From NCBI RefSeq assembly GCF_003403035.1, contig NZ_QURN01000003.1, positions 1 to 64,000 of the forward strand: a stretch of DNA of 64,000 nt, in the 5' to 3' direction. Source of the DNA: Mesorhizobium denitrificans. GTDB taxonomy: Bacteria; Pseudomonadota; Alphaproteobacteria; Rhizobiales; Rhizobiaceae. The translations under genes were made by a program, and so were the position numbers. Numbering within the stretch: the first letter of the stretch is position 1; every line of letters begins with the position of its first letter. The notes under the pieces were generated by a model. That model was not told the origin of the DNA. It searched no databases and saw nothing but the letters and a program-made list of their open reading frames with translations. Below are positions 52,201 to 60,424 of the stretch, piece by piece.

Positions 52201-53164
52201 CAAAGGCTGCATTGCCGCTATGCCGCGAAACTTCTATCGCAGCCGTGCGCGTCACCCCGCACACTTTCCAACTCATCGAATAGTCGGCGGCGTTCGAACT
52301 CACCACCGCCGGGCGGATCAGGCAATTTCCCGCGCGCAGATCATTGCCGTACCAACTCACCACAATCGCGACATGCTTGACGTTCGGACACAGCGCCTGC
52401 AACTCGTTCAGTGATGCTTCCAGATCGGTCGCGGCGTGCAGAACATGCCGGTTCACGATCTCGGTTTCGCCCGGTCTGCGCTCCAGCTTCACCGGCACTG
52501 TCGCCAGCCCATATTCTGTTGAGCCGGGAATAAGCGTCACCGCGCGAATGTCCTGCTCTATATCTCCGACCGTTCTTAGAACTTCGAAATTGAACTGCGG
52601 CAGCCGGTTGCCATAGGCTTCCAGCGGAAACCGTTCGAGCACAACATACGCAACGCCGCGATAGGCTGGCGTGTTGCTCGACCCTTGCTTCACCTCGATC
52701 AGCGGGTCGGCAAGCTGGTTTTCTGTTCCGCGATATACGCGCATCTCGACCTTGGTCAGGTCGATTTCCTGCCCGTCGGCCCACACCCGGCGCACGCCCG
52801 CAATCGGCCCTTCGCACAGCGCAAAAGCCGCATTGCCGAAATAGCTATATTCGGAAACCTTCTGGCCGCCGCCCTTGCCGCCCTGCCGCTTGGTCTGCTT
52901 CACCTCTTCAAAACGGGTCGCCCAGATCAGCGTGCCGCCCACGCGGGCCGCGCCATAAACGCGCGGCAGCGATGCGCCCTCCTCCGCCGTGAAGGGCCGC
53001 GCGCCGTCCAGCCTTGCGCCTTCAACGGTTTTCGTGCCGCCCAGCAGCGCGCGGTCGATCAAGTAGCCGCCAATCGCGCCCGCAGCCGAGCCAATGGCAG
53101 CGCCAGCCGCGCCGAGATAACCACCGATGAAAGCACCGGCGGCCTGCAATATGATTGTTGCCAT
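49292..53164 (-). CDS. GTA tail fibre/host-specificity protein (gp15)
   Basis: The 1290-residue protein matches the RcGTA gp15 type: a glycine-rich hydrophobic N-terminus (GAFIGGYLGAAGAAIGSAAG), a GTA TIM-barrel domain (about 430-730, with YGADWSEYFGYRP and KPIWFTEIGCPAIDKG), then a phage-tail module and a C-terminal beta-rich region. It forms the tail tip that meets the recipient cell. It is 5 bases downstream of gp14. Confidence 0.93.
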   Translation of the reverse strand: MATIILQAAGAFIGGYLGAAGAAIGSAAGAIGGYLIDRALLGGTKTVEGARLDGARPFTAEEGASLPRVYGAARVGGTLIWATRFEEVKQTKRQGGKGGGQKVSEYSYFGNAAFALCEGPIAGVRRVWADGQEIDLTKVEMRVYRGTENQLADPLIEVKQGSSNTPAYRGVAYVVLERFPLEAYGNRLPQFNFEVLRTVGDIEQDIRAVTLIPGSTEYGLATVPVKLERRPGETEIVNRHVLHAATDLEASLNELQALCPNVKHVAIVVSWYGNDLRAGNCLIRPAVVSSNAADYSMSWKVCGVTRTAAIEVSRHSGNAAFGGSPCDASVVQAIASLKARGIKVTLYPFVMMDIPAANSLPDPYGGAKQQVYPWRGRITSTADRTSTARTQINTFCGTVSRSNFSVSGSSVTYSGATSDWGYRRFILHCANLAKAAGGVDAFLIGSELRGLTRLRDGAGAFPFVEQLCKLAADVRLVLGSTTKLTYGADWSEYFGYRPADGSGDVLNNLDALWAHPAIDAVGIDNYMPLSDWRDGDEYGGHPDGVAGPYDPAGLRASIAGGEGFDWYYASSADRAARARTQISDGAYGKPWVYRYKDLIAWWANTHRNRAGGVEAATATAWVPQSKPIWFTEIGCPAIDKGCNQPNVFYDPKSDESALPYFSSGGRCDFAQKQFLKAHLEHWNPGASGFQSAWNPVSSVYGGRMLDHERIYVWSWDARPFPAYPLRSDVWADGGLWQLGHWLNGRAESVSVGALINAILTDHGLPKADVSLVSGTVQGYLVSDATTARNSIESLVDVFRLDVWEGADSLVFADASAAVSATEIADLVLDEERAVVESTRMPDFELPAEMVIAYRDPLLDYQSSTARQRRPGASGSSQEVVSFQGSLDGGQAAGLLERRINDLWSDRETIAFAVPAATVGADPGARVRLEALGESAEFVVQQVEDGLTRQIVARPARPFTPTGWVPELPSISVPALVAGKPLVLMLDLPMMPGATNAADQFRIGAWQKPWASQIVYSSPETTGYEQRATVTQPANAGRLLAALGQGFAGRFDRSAVIEVELFDGEAASASRLQVLNGANAVAVLSANGQWEIIQYEAAEEIAPNHWRFSSLLRGQLGTDDASAVGAEVGANAVLLDSAVLAAGLKAGEVGLALNWRVGPTGADFSDETMTTVNATGGVRALLPLAPVHLRCVKTAGGDLALDWVRCSRIDADDWDASDVPLGEESERYLLQILNGAGATVREAEVSSAGWGYAAALAAADFPSATSFTVRVRQIGTGGRFGLARTKIFPLN

Positions 53165-53169
53165 TCAGA

Positions 53170-53589
53170 TCAGCTTTCGGGGAATTGGAACGCGCCAGCG
53201 ATGCGCTGCCGCCATTGCGGCACCAGCGAGGAAACCGTAACCGCATTGCCTTGATAGGCATGTATGAATCTGTCGTGCGCCACCAGAATGCCCGCGTGCT
53301 TTGCGGGCAGGTTCGGACGCCACCGGAACAGGATCAGATCGCCCGGCTCCGGCGCATCGCGCTCAATGCAATGCCGTCGCGCGGCGTCGATCAGCGCTTC
53401 CTCGCCACCGGCTTCCGCCCAGTCCGGCGCATATGCGTCTGGTATTTCTGCCTCACAGCCATAGACCTCGCGCCACACGCCGCGCACCAATCCCAGGCAA
53501 TCACAACCGACATGTTTGCGGCACGCCTGATGCCGATACGGCGTGCCCTCCCAACTCAGCGCCTCAGCGATAATCCGATCCTGAATCAT
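53170..53589 (-). CDS. GTA NlpC/P60 cell-wall peptidase (gp14)
   Basis: The 139 residues have the NlpC/P60 catalytic Cys in GCDCLGLVRGVW and the His in KHAGILVAHD. In RcGTA this tail-associated enzyme helps the tail pass the peptidoglycan. Its start overlaps the gp13 end by 4 bases... in this strand order gp13 ends in the gp14 ATG. Confidence 0.93.
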   Translation of the reverse strand: MIQDRIIAEALSWEGTPYRHQACRKHVGCDCLGLVRGVWREVYGCEAEIPDAYAPDWAEAGGEEALIDAARRHCIERDAPEPGDLILFRWRPNLPAKHAGILVAHDRFIHAYQGNAVTVSSLVPQWRQRIAGAFQFPES

Positions 53590-54467
53590 CGGACCACCGC
53601 CCCGCCATCGAAATTGCCGCTATCGGTCGCATAGGAATAGGCCAGATCATTACCGGGCAAATGCGGAAAGCCCCTGAAGTTCAACGCATTGCTGAATCGT
53701 GTTCGACAACTCGCGAAGCTCTTGTCGCAACCCGCAACGATTGTGAACGTGTCTCCCACGCCGGGAACGGCGGCGCCCGCCATCAGGTTCAGCGTCACGG
53801 TGGCGTCGGCCTTCACATGCCGCCGCACCCGAACCTGCTCGCCGTTCCACTGCCCGCTTGTCCAGGTCAGCAATCCATCCGTGAACCAGCCCGTCGAAAA
53901 CCCGCTCAGCCCACTAGCCGAAATCGTCGTCTTGTTCTGCAAACCGGCAACCGCGCCCGTCCCCGTATGCGCCGATCCCAGTGCAAATTTGCAGCGCGCA
54001 TCGCCAAGCTCGGCATCGCATCGCCGCAACACATAGCGACCATTCGGCTGATCCAGCGACCGCATCCGGCTTTCGAGTTCGGCAACGAAACTGCCGTCTC
54101 TGCGCGTGATCTTCCCCACGACCGAAAAGCCGATCCGCGTGAAATGAGCCGTATCGCGCCAATTCACGAGAAACGTCTCGACGCTCGCGCCGTCGAGCAG
54201 CCCTGCCGAAATATCTGCATCGCTTATGCTCGCGGAAGAAAGCGCACCCTCGACATCAACGCTATCCACCTGCAACCCGAGACTGCGCTTGGCTTCGCTG
54301 GCGCTGAACCCGCTCTGCGGCTCGCACAGCGTACCATCAATCGTCAGTGGCATGTCGTGGTCGGTGTATCCCAGCGCCACGCCATCCCGCCGCGTCAGTC
54401 GCCAGCAGCGGCACACGGTCGTTACAGTGCGGCCAAGATGGTCGCGCAACTCCTGCGGATAGCTCAT
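53586..54467 (-). CDS. GTA tail protein gp13 (DUF2163)
   Basis: The 293 residues fit the DUF2163/phage_BR0599 family: WRLTRRDGVALGYTDHD, YVLRRCDAELGDARCKF and a C-terminal CDKSFASCRTRFSNALNFRGFPHLPGND. The paired cysteines recall the iron-sulfur or zinc-like site described in tail hub proteins of this group. It overlaps gp12 and gp14 by 4 bases each. Confidence 0.92.
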   Translation of the reverse strand: MSYPQELRDHLGRTVTTVCRCWRLTRRDGVALGYTDHDMPLTIDGTLCEPQSGFSASEAKRSLGLQVDSVDVEGALSSASISDADISAGLLDGASVETFLVNWRDTAHFTRIGFSVVGKITRRDGSFVAELESRMRSLDQPNGRYVLRRCDAELGDARCKFALGSAHTGTGAVAGLQNKTTISASGLSGFSTGWFTDGLLTWTSGQWNGEQVRVRRHVKADATVTLNLMAGAAVPGVGDTFTIVAGCDKSFASCRTRFSNALNFRGFPHLPGNDLAYSYATDSGNFDGGAVVR

Positions 54468-55111
54468 AGCAACACCTCGGTCAGCGGAATTGCCGGAAAC
54501 TGCCCAACCTTGAACGCGGTCAGGCTCGCGGACAGGCTGTCCGTATCGAAGCGCACAGGCACGTCGAACTCGTAGCCCGCGCTCACCACCTGTCCGCTGG
54601 CGGGTATCGCGCCCGCCGCAAACACCACCTCGCCCGTCGCTGCATCGAACGAAAAGGCCGCCGCGCTCTGCACGATCCCACCGACAGCAACCATCAGGCC
54701 GCTGACCACCGGCTTGCGGATCAGGCGCAGATACGCATCGCTTCCCGTGCCATAGGTCTTGACCAGTGCGAATCGGGTATTGACGCCATTGCCCGTTCCC
54801 AAACCTTGATCCAGCGCGCTGATCGTCCGGTCCGGCGCGCAGGATTTCATGTCAAATGGATCGCGGAACCGAAACGCGTGCAGCGACCCGCGCCGCGCCT
54901 CGAAAAACGCAATAACCTCATAGAGATCGGCCAGCGACCTCACACCCGTTCCTGCGTCGAAGCGACGGCGCGAATTTGCCGTCCGCGCGTTGCGCTTCTC
55001 GCGGCCAGAGGTCAGGCTGACGATTTCGTTGCGCCGTTCCGGCCCACCTGTCGCACCGAACGCGACTGTCAGCGGAAACTGCACATCGTGAAAATCCGAG
55101 AATTCTGTCAT
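54464..55111 (-). CDS. GTA tail protein gp12 (DUF2460)
   Basis: The 215 residues carry the DUF2460 pattern (FHDVQFPLTVAFGATGGPE, FFEARRGSLHAFRFRDPFD, YEFDVPVRFDTDSL). In RcGTA it is the distal tail protein. It starts 8 bases after gp11 and overlaps gp13 by 4 bases. Confidence 0.93.
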   Translation of the reverse strand: MTEFSDFHDVQFPLTVAFGATGGPERRNEIVSLTSGREKRNARTANSRRRFDAGTGVRSLADLYEVIAFFEARRGSLHAFRFRDPFDMKSCAPDRTISALDQGLGTGNGVNTRFALVKTYGTGSDAYLRLIRKPVVSGLMVAVGGIVQSAAAFSFDAATGEVVFAAGAIPASGQVVSAGYEFDVPVRFDTDSLSASLTAFKVGQFPAIPLTEVLL

Positions 55112-55119
55112 TCCGCCCC

Positions 55120-55689
55120 CTAGAGCGACCGTGCGCCGCGACGCACGGCGCGCGCCAACATGCCGGTAATCTGCGCCTCGGATTTCCTGAACGAACCGGC
55201 ATCCTGCGCATTCACGTTGAACACGACATTCACCGGCGCGCTGCCACCGCTTGACATCACGCCCAACCTGCCATCCGCCGTGCGCTGCAATGGCATGATC
55301 GCTTCGGTGCCTGCCTCGCCCATCAGGCCGAGATTTCCGCCCATCGGGAAATATGTCGGCGACGACACCACGCCGCCCGATGCAAACGGCACGACCGCGC
55401 CCGGCACACCGCCCTTTGCAAATCCGGTAACGCCGCCAAACACGCCCGAAACGATCGAATTGAGCATGCTGCTGAGCGGAGCGAGCCCCTTGTTCAGCGC
55501 CATACCCGCAATGTTCATGCCGATCTGGCGCAGCACATCATCTAGTTCCTTGCCGCTCACAACGGCGCTGCGCAGCCCCGAGGCCAGTTGCGAACCGAAA
55601 TTGCCCGCGATTGATTGAAGGCTTTCCAGCGCGGTCTGGAATGCGCTCGTGTCGGCTTCAATCGCTACACTCACTTTTTCGCTGCTCAT
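55120..55689 (-). CDS. GTA tape-measure protein (gp11)
   Basis: The 189-residue product begins MSSEKVSVAIEADTSAFQ. It has a Gly/Ala-rich hydrophobic middle (GGVTGFAKGGVPGAVVPFAS) and the tail-family GLMGEAGTEAIMPLQRTADG. It is short for a phage tape measure but normal for GTAs, whose tails are short. ATG 55689 overlaps the chaperone stop (ATGA), so the longer upstream frame is not used. Confidence 0.9.
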   Translation of the reverse strand: MSSEKVSVAIEADTSAFQTALESLQSIAGNFGSQLASGLRSAVVSGKELDDVLRQIGMNIAGMALNKGLAPLSSMLNSIVSGVFGGVTGFAKGGVPGAVVPFASGGVVSSPTYFPMGGNLGLMGEAGTEAIMPLQRTADGRLGVMSSGGSAPVNVVFNVNAQDAGSFRKSEAQITGMLARAVRRGARSL

Positions 55690-55904
55690 TGCATCTCCTT
55701 GTCGGGAAACAGGTTCATCAGCGCATCCAGCTCGCCGCGTGTGGGCACTGCCGGTCGCGCCGGATGGAAAGCGCTCCACGCACGCTCAAGCTCGCGCGGG
55801 GTCATCGACCAGAAATCGGCGGGAGAAAGCCGCAGCAGGCCGAGGCCAAACGCCATCGCATCAGCCCAGGGAAATGGCCGTGCAGGGCCTGCTGCGGCCT
55901 TCAA
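55686..55904 (-). CDS. GTA tail assembly chaperone (gp10.1 type)
   Basis: The 72 residues match the small rcc01693/TIGR02216 group: FPWADAMAFGLGLLRLSPADFW, MTPRELERAW, PTRGELDALMNLFP. The first codon is TTG 55904, which overlaps the gp10 stop (TTGA). Together with gp10 it probably binds the tape measure during tail assembly, like the two chaperones of siphophages. Confidence 0.88.
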   Translation of the reverse strand: MKAAAGPARPFPWADAMAFGLGLLRLSPADFWSMTPRELERAWSAFHPARPAVPTRGELDALMNLFPDKEMQ

Positions 55905-56236
55905 GGGTTTTGCGGCTGCCCCTGCGCGCTGCCGAACGTCTCCGTCAGCAGACTGGCCACGACGCTCGCATAGCCCGCCGCACCGCCTTCCACACGCAGC
56001 GCCGCCACGCCCTCATCGTCGATTTTCTCACCCGCGCCACGCAGCCCCGCACCGATAATGCGGATCATGTCACGCGCCGACAGTCGGCCTGTCGCGAAAC
56101 GCTCCACCAGCGCGCCAAGATCGTCCGCCGCGAAGGCGTCTTCCAGTTCGGCCAGCGCGCCCAGCGTCAGGCACAGCTTGCGTGGCACGCCGTCGATAAC
56201 AGCCTCCACCTCGCCCCGTCTGCGGTTCACGCTCAT
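55901..56236 (-). CDS. GTA tail assembly protein gp10
   Basis: The 111 residues (MSVNRRRGEVEAVIDG..., LGALAELEDAFAADDLGALV) fit the gene-transfer-agent gp10 family. It overlaps gp9 by 4 bases at its start and gp10.1 by 4 at its end. Confidence 0.88.
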   Translation of the reverse strand: MSVNRRRGEVEAVIDGVPRKLCLTLGALAELEDAFAADDLGALVERFATGRLSARDMIRIIGAGLRGAGEKIDDEGVAALRVEGGAAGYASVVASLLTETFGSAQGQPQNP

Positions 56237-56649
56237 GCGGCCACCGTGAAGCTGATCTGTCCGGCAGATTCCAGCCCGATTTCAAACCCGACTTCGCCGT
56301 CATGGCTGCCGGAATATTCGAGCGCGGTGATCTGGAACGGTCCTTGCAGCGTCCCGAAGTCCGGCACGATCAACTGCCAGTTCACGATGCTGCCCGCGAA
56401 AAAATTCTCACGGATTTTCGTGTCCGACTGCGCGTCCTTGAAAATGCCGGACCCGCTTACGGATGCGCGCTGCACGCCCGCTCCTGCCAGCAATTCGCGC
56501 CAGCGCCCTGCCGAGTCCTGATCCGTCACATCGACGGACTGGCTGTTGAATGCGATCTTCTTTGTCCGCAGCCCCGCGACGGTCACATAACCGCCCGGCA
56601 TGCCGGTATCGACCTTCAACAGAAGGTCTTTTCCTTTCTGTGCACCCAA
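56233..56649 (-). CDS. GTA major tail tube protein gp9 (TP901-1 family)
   Basis: The 138-residue product from TTG 56649 begins GAQKGKDLLLKVDTG, the usual N-terminus of TP901-1-type tail tube proteins, and AAGGA lies 7 bases before it. The frame also extends 7 codons upstream to 56670, but without a ribosome site. The protein forms the tail tube. Confidence 0.9.
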   Translation of the reverse strand: MGAQKGKDLLLKVDTGMPGGYVTVAGLRTKKIAFNSQSVDVTDQDSAGRWRELLAGAGVQRASVSGSGIFKDAQSDTKIRENFFAGSIVNWQLIVPDFGTLQGPFQITALEYSGSHDGEVGFEIGLESAGQISFTVAA

Positions 56650-56728
56650 TGGGTTTTCCTTTTTTGGCAAAAATGGTGCTGTCGCCCCGATTCATCGGAG
56701 CACCGCAAGGCACTGAATTGGTTTGATT

Positions 56729-57136
56729 TTAACCCGCTTCGACGACCGCCCTAAAGCGTATCAGCCCGTGATAGACGGATTGATCTTCATCGAACCGCGT
56801 TTCGGCAAATTCCTGCCGCAGGTTCACGAGCCTGAACCCGCTCATCGCGAGCGGTTTGTCGTGCAGCAATGTTTCGAGGCGCTGCATAATATCCAGCGTC
56901 TCCTGCTTGCCCTTCGCTTTCGACCACACATGCAGCGTGAAAAGATGCTCGGTGCCGATTTCGGTGCCCGTGCTCCAGTCATAAAAGCTGGTGCGCCCGA
57001 ATGTGACATAGGGAAACGCCACGTCGGACTTGGTGTGATCGAACACCTTTGCGCCGCCAAGCATGGTGGTGAGGGTCGCATCGCCTTGCAGCAGCGCGAA
57101 CACCGCCTTCTGCAACTCAATCGCGGCGGATGCCAT
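56729..57136 (-). CDS. GTA tail terminator-like protein gp8 (DUF3168)
   Basis: The 135 residues have the DUF3168 layout (AIELQKAVFALLQGDATLT, VTFGRTSFYDWSTGTEIG, FTLHVWSKAKGKQETLDIM). Proteins of this family cap the tail tube. Confidence 0.92.
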   Translation of the reverse strand: MASAAIELQKAVFALLQGDATLTTMLGGAKVFDHTKSDVAFPYVTFGRTSFYDWSTGTEIGTEHLFTLHVWSKAKGKQETLDIMQRLETLLHDKPLAMSGFRLVNLRQEFAETRFDEDQSVYHGLIRFRAVVEAG

Positions 57137-57287
57137 TCACGTCTCCCCTGCTTTCGCGCTGTCGCGCTGGCCTTTGCGGCCTTGCGTCAGCCTGCCCTTG
57201 TTCGAGGTCTTCCGCAAGATCATGCGCCTTTGCCCTCAGCGCGCGGATCAAGCCCTGCATGGTCAGCTTCACCGCCAGCTTCAAGCG
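57117..57287 (-). CDS. Possible small GTA gene between gp7 and gp8
   Basis: A frame from TTG 57287 encodes about 56 residues, basic and helical (LAVKLTMQGLIRALRAKAHDL). GGAGAAGGG lies 4 bases upstream, inside the end of gp7, and the frame overlaps the gp8 start by 20 bases. It fills an otherwise empty gap in a cluster where genes abut. No family is recognised, and it could be a chance frame; in RcGTA gp7 and gp8 are adjacent. Confidence 0.35.
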   Translation of the reverse strand, partial: RLKLAVKLTMQGLIRALRAKAHDLAEDLEQGQADARPQRPARQRESRGDVNGIRRD

Positions 57288-57616
57288 CCCTTCTCCGAAA
57301 CGCCGCAAAGCAGATAGCGCCCGCTCTCGTCCGGATCATACACGGTGCGTATCTCAAAAATGCGATTGTCCTTCACCAGCCGCATTCCGCTTTGAATGCC
57401 GGCCTGCCAGCGCATCGTAATCTCATGCGTCACGGTTTCGACCGTCTGGTCGGCGGCAAAGCTGCTGAAAGCCTTCACCGGTTCGATCTTGGCAAACAGC
57501 TTGGCCGTCTCGTTCCAGTTTTCGGTATACCCGCCCAGCGCGTCATAAACGGTCTGGCATTCCTGCAGGGAAAGCTCCTCACGAAACGCTCCTGGATCAA
57601 TGTTCAATGTGGTCAT
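57281..57616 (-). CDS. GTA head closure/head-tail adaptor protein gp7
   Basis: The 111 residues from ATG 57616 show the phage head-closure pattern (LQECQTVYDALGGYTENWNE, THEITMRWQAGIQSGMRLV, RYLLCGVSEKGA). The start shares one base with the gp6 stop (TGATG). Confidence 0.92.
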   Translation of the reverse strand: MTTLNIDPGAFREELSLQECQTVYDALGGYTENWNETAKLFAKIEPVKAFSSFAADQTVETVTHEITMRWQAGIQSGMRLVKDNRIFEIRTVYDPDESGRYLLCGVSEKGA

Positions 57617-58185
57617 CAAAGCCGCCTTTCGACATAGGCTGAAATCATTCGGTCATACCCTGCCGGGTAGGAAACGGGCTGCTCGGACGGGCCGTAGCTC
57701 GTGCGGAATTCGTACCAATGCGCCGCCAGCAGTGTGATTGCGCGGCGCAGAATATCCGGCACGTCCGGCCCCGCCTCACCGAAGCCGCAGGCAAAGTCGA
57801 TCTCCAGCCCATTCATCACGCGCAGGCCGTTAAGCCTGGTTGCAATGACAATCCGCGCCGGGCGCGAGACCGTATCGGCTTGATACTCATCGGCAGATAA
57901 GACGTGCGCCGCGCCATCCGCATCGTAGAAAGTCACCGCTGCAACCTCCCGCACCGGATGGCGCGGCAGAAGCACAATGCCGTTCGACGGAACGCGGTCC
58001 AGCACCAACCGCCAATCCTGCTCGATCAGCGCCAGCCCTGTCGCGCGTTCCAGATCTTCGCGCGCCGCCCGGATCAGCCCGACCAGAAAATCGTCTTCGC
58101 TGGCGTGTCCAAGCCGCAAATATTGTTTGAGTTCGGCGAGCGTAACGGGCTCGGCACCCGGCTCACCTGTTCGGATAGAAGTCAC
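57616..58185 (-). CDS. GTA head-tail connector protein gp6 (phiE125 gp8 type)
   Basis: The 189 residues have the connector signature (PVTLAELKQYLRLGHASEDD, LIRAAREDLERATGLALIEQDW, RAITLLAAHWYEFRTSYG). It links portal to tail. Eighty bases separate it from the capsid gene. Confidence 0.93.
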   Translation of the reverse strand: MTSIRTGEPGAEPVTLAELKQYLRLGHASEDDFLVGLIRAAREDLERATGLALIEQDWRLVLDRVPSNGIVLLPRHPVREVAAVTFYDADGAAHVLSADEYQADTVSRPARIVIATRLNGLRVMNGLEIDFACGFGEAGPDVPDILRRAITLLAAHWYEFRTSYGPSEQPVSYPAGYDRMISAYVERRL

Positions 58186-58265
58186 GATTGCTCACCCGTT
58201 TGGAAAAGAAAACAGCCCCGGCGGGAGGTGCGCCGAGGCCGCGTGAAATCCCGACAGTGAAACCG

Positions 58266-59507
58266 TCAGGAAGCTGCGAATTTCATTAGCTTGATCGCAT
58301 CGAAATCCTGCACGCCGCCGCCCACGCGCTTGGTCGTGTAGAACAGCACATAGGGCTTGGCGGAATACGGATCGCGCAGCACGCGCACGCCCGTGCGGTC
58401 AACCACCAGATAGCCGCGGCTGAAATCGCCGAACGCAATCGACGCGGAATTCGCCGCCACATCCGGCATGTCTTCGGCCTCGACGAGCGGAAAGCCCAGC
58501 ATCGTCGCGCGCTGTCCTGCAACCGCTGGCGGCGCCCACAGATAATTGCCGTCCGCGTCCTTGAATTTGCGGATCAGCGCCTGCGTCTTGCGGTTCATCA
58601 CCCAGCTTGAATTCTGGCGGTATCCCGCCTTCAACGCGTAAACGAGGTCGATGAGCTTGTCCGACGGATTGCTTGCCGGGAACGCACCCGCCGCGCCCGA
58701 AGCGATATAGCCCACCTTGCCCCACTCCCAGGCGCTTTCTGCAACCTGATCGTAGTTCAGCAGACCGCGCGGCTTGTTGGTCCCGTCACCATTGACGAAG
58801 GCCGCGCCTTCCTGCGCCGCAAAAGCTGCATCCACCTCGCTTGCGATCCACTGGTCGAGATCGACAACCGAGTCCTCAAGCAGCGCCGAGGTCGCCGCGG
58901 GCATTGCGTAAAGTTCCATTGTCGGAAACTGCAACTCAGCCAGCGTTGGCGTATTGGTCTGCGGGCGCGCTGCCGTTTCAGCGACCCAGCCGACCGCAGG
59001 TCCACCCACCGCGAACGGCTTTTTCAGCACTGCTGCCGAAACCTGCCGCACAGCCGCAATCGAGCGGATCGGCGATAGGTCTGCCAGTCGTTTGCTCACT
59101 TCTGCTTCGGTCTGTGCAGGCACCAGATAGCCGCCATCCTGACCGGAACCGTAGGACATCGCCTTGGCGTCCAGCGCGCGGATCTGGCGGTCGTCGCCGG
59201 AGCGCATATACGCCTCGAAGGCTTCCTTGTGCTCGTCCGGCTGAACCGCCCCTGCACCACCCAAACCGGGACGCAGGCCCTTCATCGTCAACGCATCCAG
59301 CGCGCGTTTCTGCTCATCCAGCGCTCGTGAAATGCGATCCACCTTTTCGGTCGTCAGCACATCCGCGCCGGAGCGCGTTTCAAGCTGTGCAAGCCGCTCG
59401 TCATTTGCCTGCTTGAAGCTTTCGAATGACGTCATGAACGTGCCGAACGCATCGGCCAGTTCACCGCCCTTGTTTTCCGGCGCTCGTTCCGTCTGGTTTA
59501 TTGCCAT
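58266..59507 (-). CDS. GTA major capsid protein (HK97 fold, gp5)
   Basis: The 413-residue product begins MAINQTERAPEN. It has an N-terminal coiled-coil scaffold region (about 20-85, SFKQANDERLAQLETRSG) that the prohead protease would remove, followed by the HK97 fold (GGYLVPAQTEAEVSKRLADL, INSSWVMNRKT-like core, GFPLVEAEDMPD, FGDFSRGYLVVDR). ATG 59507 follows AAAGGA; the longer frame upstream is non-coding shadow of the protease gene. Confidence 0.94.
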   Translation of the reverse strand: MAINQTERAPENKGGELADAFGTFMTSFESFKQANDERLAQLETRSGADVLTTEKVDRISRALDEQKRALDALTMKGLRPGLGGAGAVQPDEHKEAFEAYMRSGDDRQIRALDAKAMSYGSGQDGGYLVPAQTEAEVSKRLADLSPIRSIAAVRQVSAAVLKKPFAVGGPAVGWVAETAARPQTNTPTLAELQFPTMELYAMPAATSALLEDSVVDLDQWIASEVDAAFAAQEGAAFVNGDGTNKPRGLLNYDQVAESAWEWGKVGYIASGAAGAFPASNPSDKLIDLVYALKAGYRQNSSWVMNRKTQALIRKFKDADGNYLWAPPAVAGQRATMLGFPLVEAEDMPDVAANSASIAFGDFSRGYLVVDRTGVRVLRDPYSAKPYVLFYTTKRVGGGVQDFDAIKLMKFAAS

Positions 59508-60073
59508 GCTTGTCCGTTCCTTTCGTTGAACATGCGGGAGGCTGCGCGCATCTGCGCCGCCAATTGTTTTTCGTCGGGCGCGCCGTCGCGCCCTTTCACC
59601 ACCGAAACGCGTGCGTTCGGCAGCATCGGAAACGTCACCACCGATATTTCCCAGAGGTCGGCTTCCAGAATCCGGCGCACGCCCCTCGTCTTGTCCGGGT
59701 TTGCCCGCACCGTGCGGAAGCCGATGGAAAGCCCGTCCAGCGCGCCCGCCCGCATCAGGCTCAGCACTTCCGCCGCGCGCCCCACGCCCTCCGTCAGCTT
59801 GCCCTTCACAAACAGCCCGCGCGTGTCCTCGGCAATGTGTGTCCACACGCCGATGGGCTGGTTCGGGTCGTGCTGAAACAGCATGCGGATGCCATTGGCC
59901 CCGCGCCTTGCCAGCGAGCGTGCGAAAGCACCGCGCTCCACCACGTCCTGCGCCAGATCCGTCTCGCCAAACAGGCTTGCATAGCCGCTGAATTCGCCGC
60001 GCTCATCCACGCGCGCCAGTGCAAGCTCCACGCGCTTTGTGTCGAGCAGGCGCGCCAAGGCCCTACTGTTCAT
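59498..60073 (-). CDS. GTA prohead protease (HK97 family, gp4)
   Basis: The 191 residues match caudovirus prohead proteases: FSGYASLFGETDLAQDVVERG, MLFQHDPNQPIGVWTHI (catalytic His region) and GLSIGFRTVRAN (catalytic Ser region). It cleaves the capsid scaffold. It overlaps the capsid gene by 10 bases and starts 3 bases after the DUF6107 gene. Confidence 0.93.
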   Translation of the reverse strand: MNSRALARLLDTKRVELALARVDERGEFSGYASLFGETDLAQDVVERGAFARSLARRGANGIRMLFQHDPNQPIGVWTHIAEDTRGLFVKGKLTEGVGRAAEVLSLMRAGALDGLSIGFRTVRANPDKTRGVRRILEADLWEISVVTFPMLPNARVSVVKGRDGAPDEKQLAAQMRAASRMFNERNGQAWQ

Positions 60074-60076
60074 TGT

Positions 60077-60397
60077 TCAATCTTCCTTCTTACCGATTTC
60101 GGCCTGGAAAAAGCGCAGTGTCAGGCCGAGCCCCCACCACGCGCAAAGGCTTGCGACGGCTGCGCCCGTCAGCATTGTTTCGTTCGCGCCAAGCAGCGCG
60201 CCAACGCCCAGTTCGTCGGCGAGTTTCACGCCCACCGTCCCGCCGAACACCAGCCCGCACGCCACGCCAACGAAGAACCTCAGCGCCGCCTCGCGCCGTC
60301 CGCGCGGCAGAATGTAGGCGAGCGAGATTGCGGAGCCAGCCACAGCGCCGGCTCCTTTCACGGCCCATTCCAGAGCCGCGTCAGGCATTTGCTGCAT
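60077..60397 (-). CDS. GTA-associated small membrane protein (gp3.5 position, DUF6107-like)
   Basis: The 106 residues have three hydrophobic segments (AVAGSAISLAYILPRG, FFVGVACGLVFGGTVGVKLA, LTGAAVASLCAWWGLGLTL). It occupies the gp3.5 position between portal and protease. Its role in particle assembly is unknown. Confidence 0.82.
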   Translation of the reverse strand: MQQMPDAALEWAVKGAGAVAGSAISLAYILPRGRREAALRFFVGVACGLVFGGTVGVKLADELGVGALLGANETMLTGAAVASLCAWWGLGLTLRFFQAEIGKKED

Positions 60398-60424
60398 TTC
60401 GATTTTTTCCTTGAAATAGAGCGG

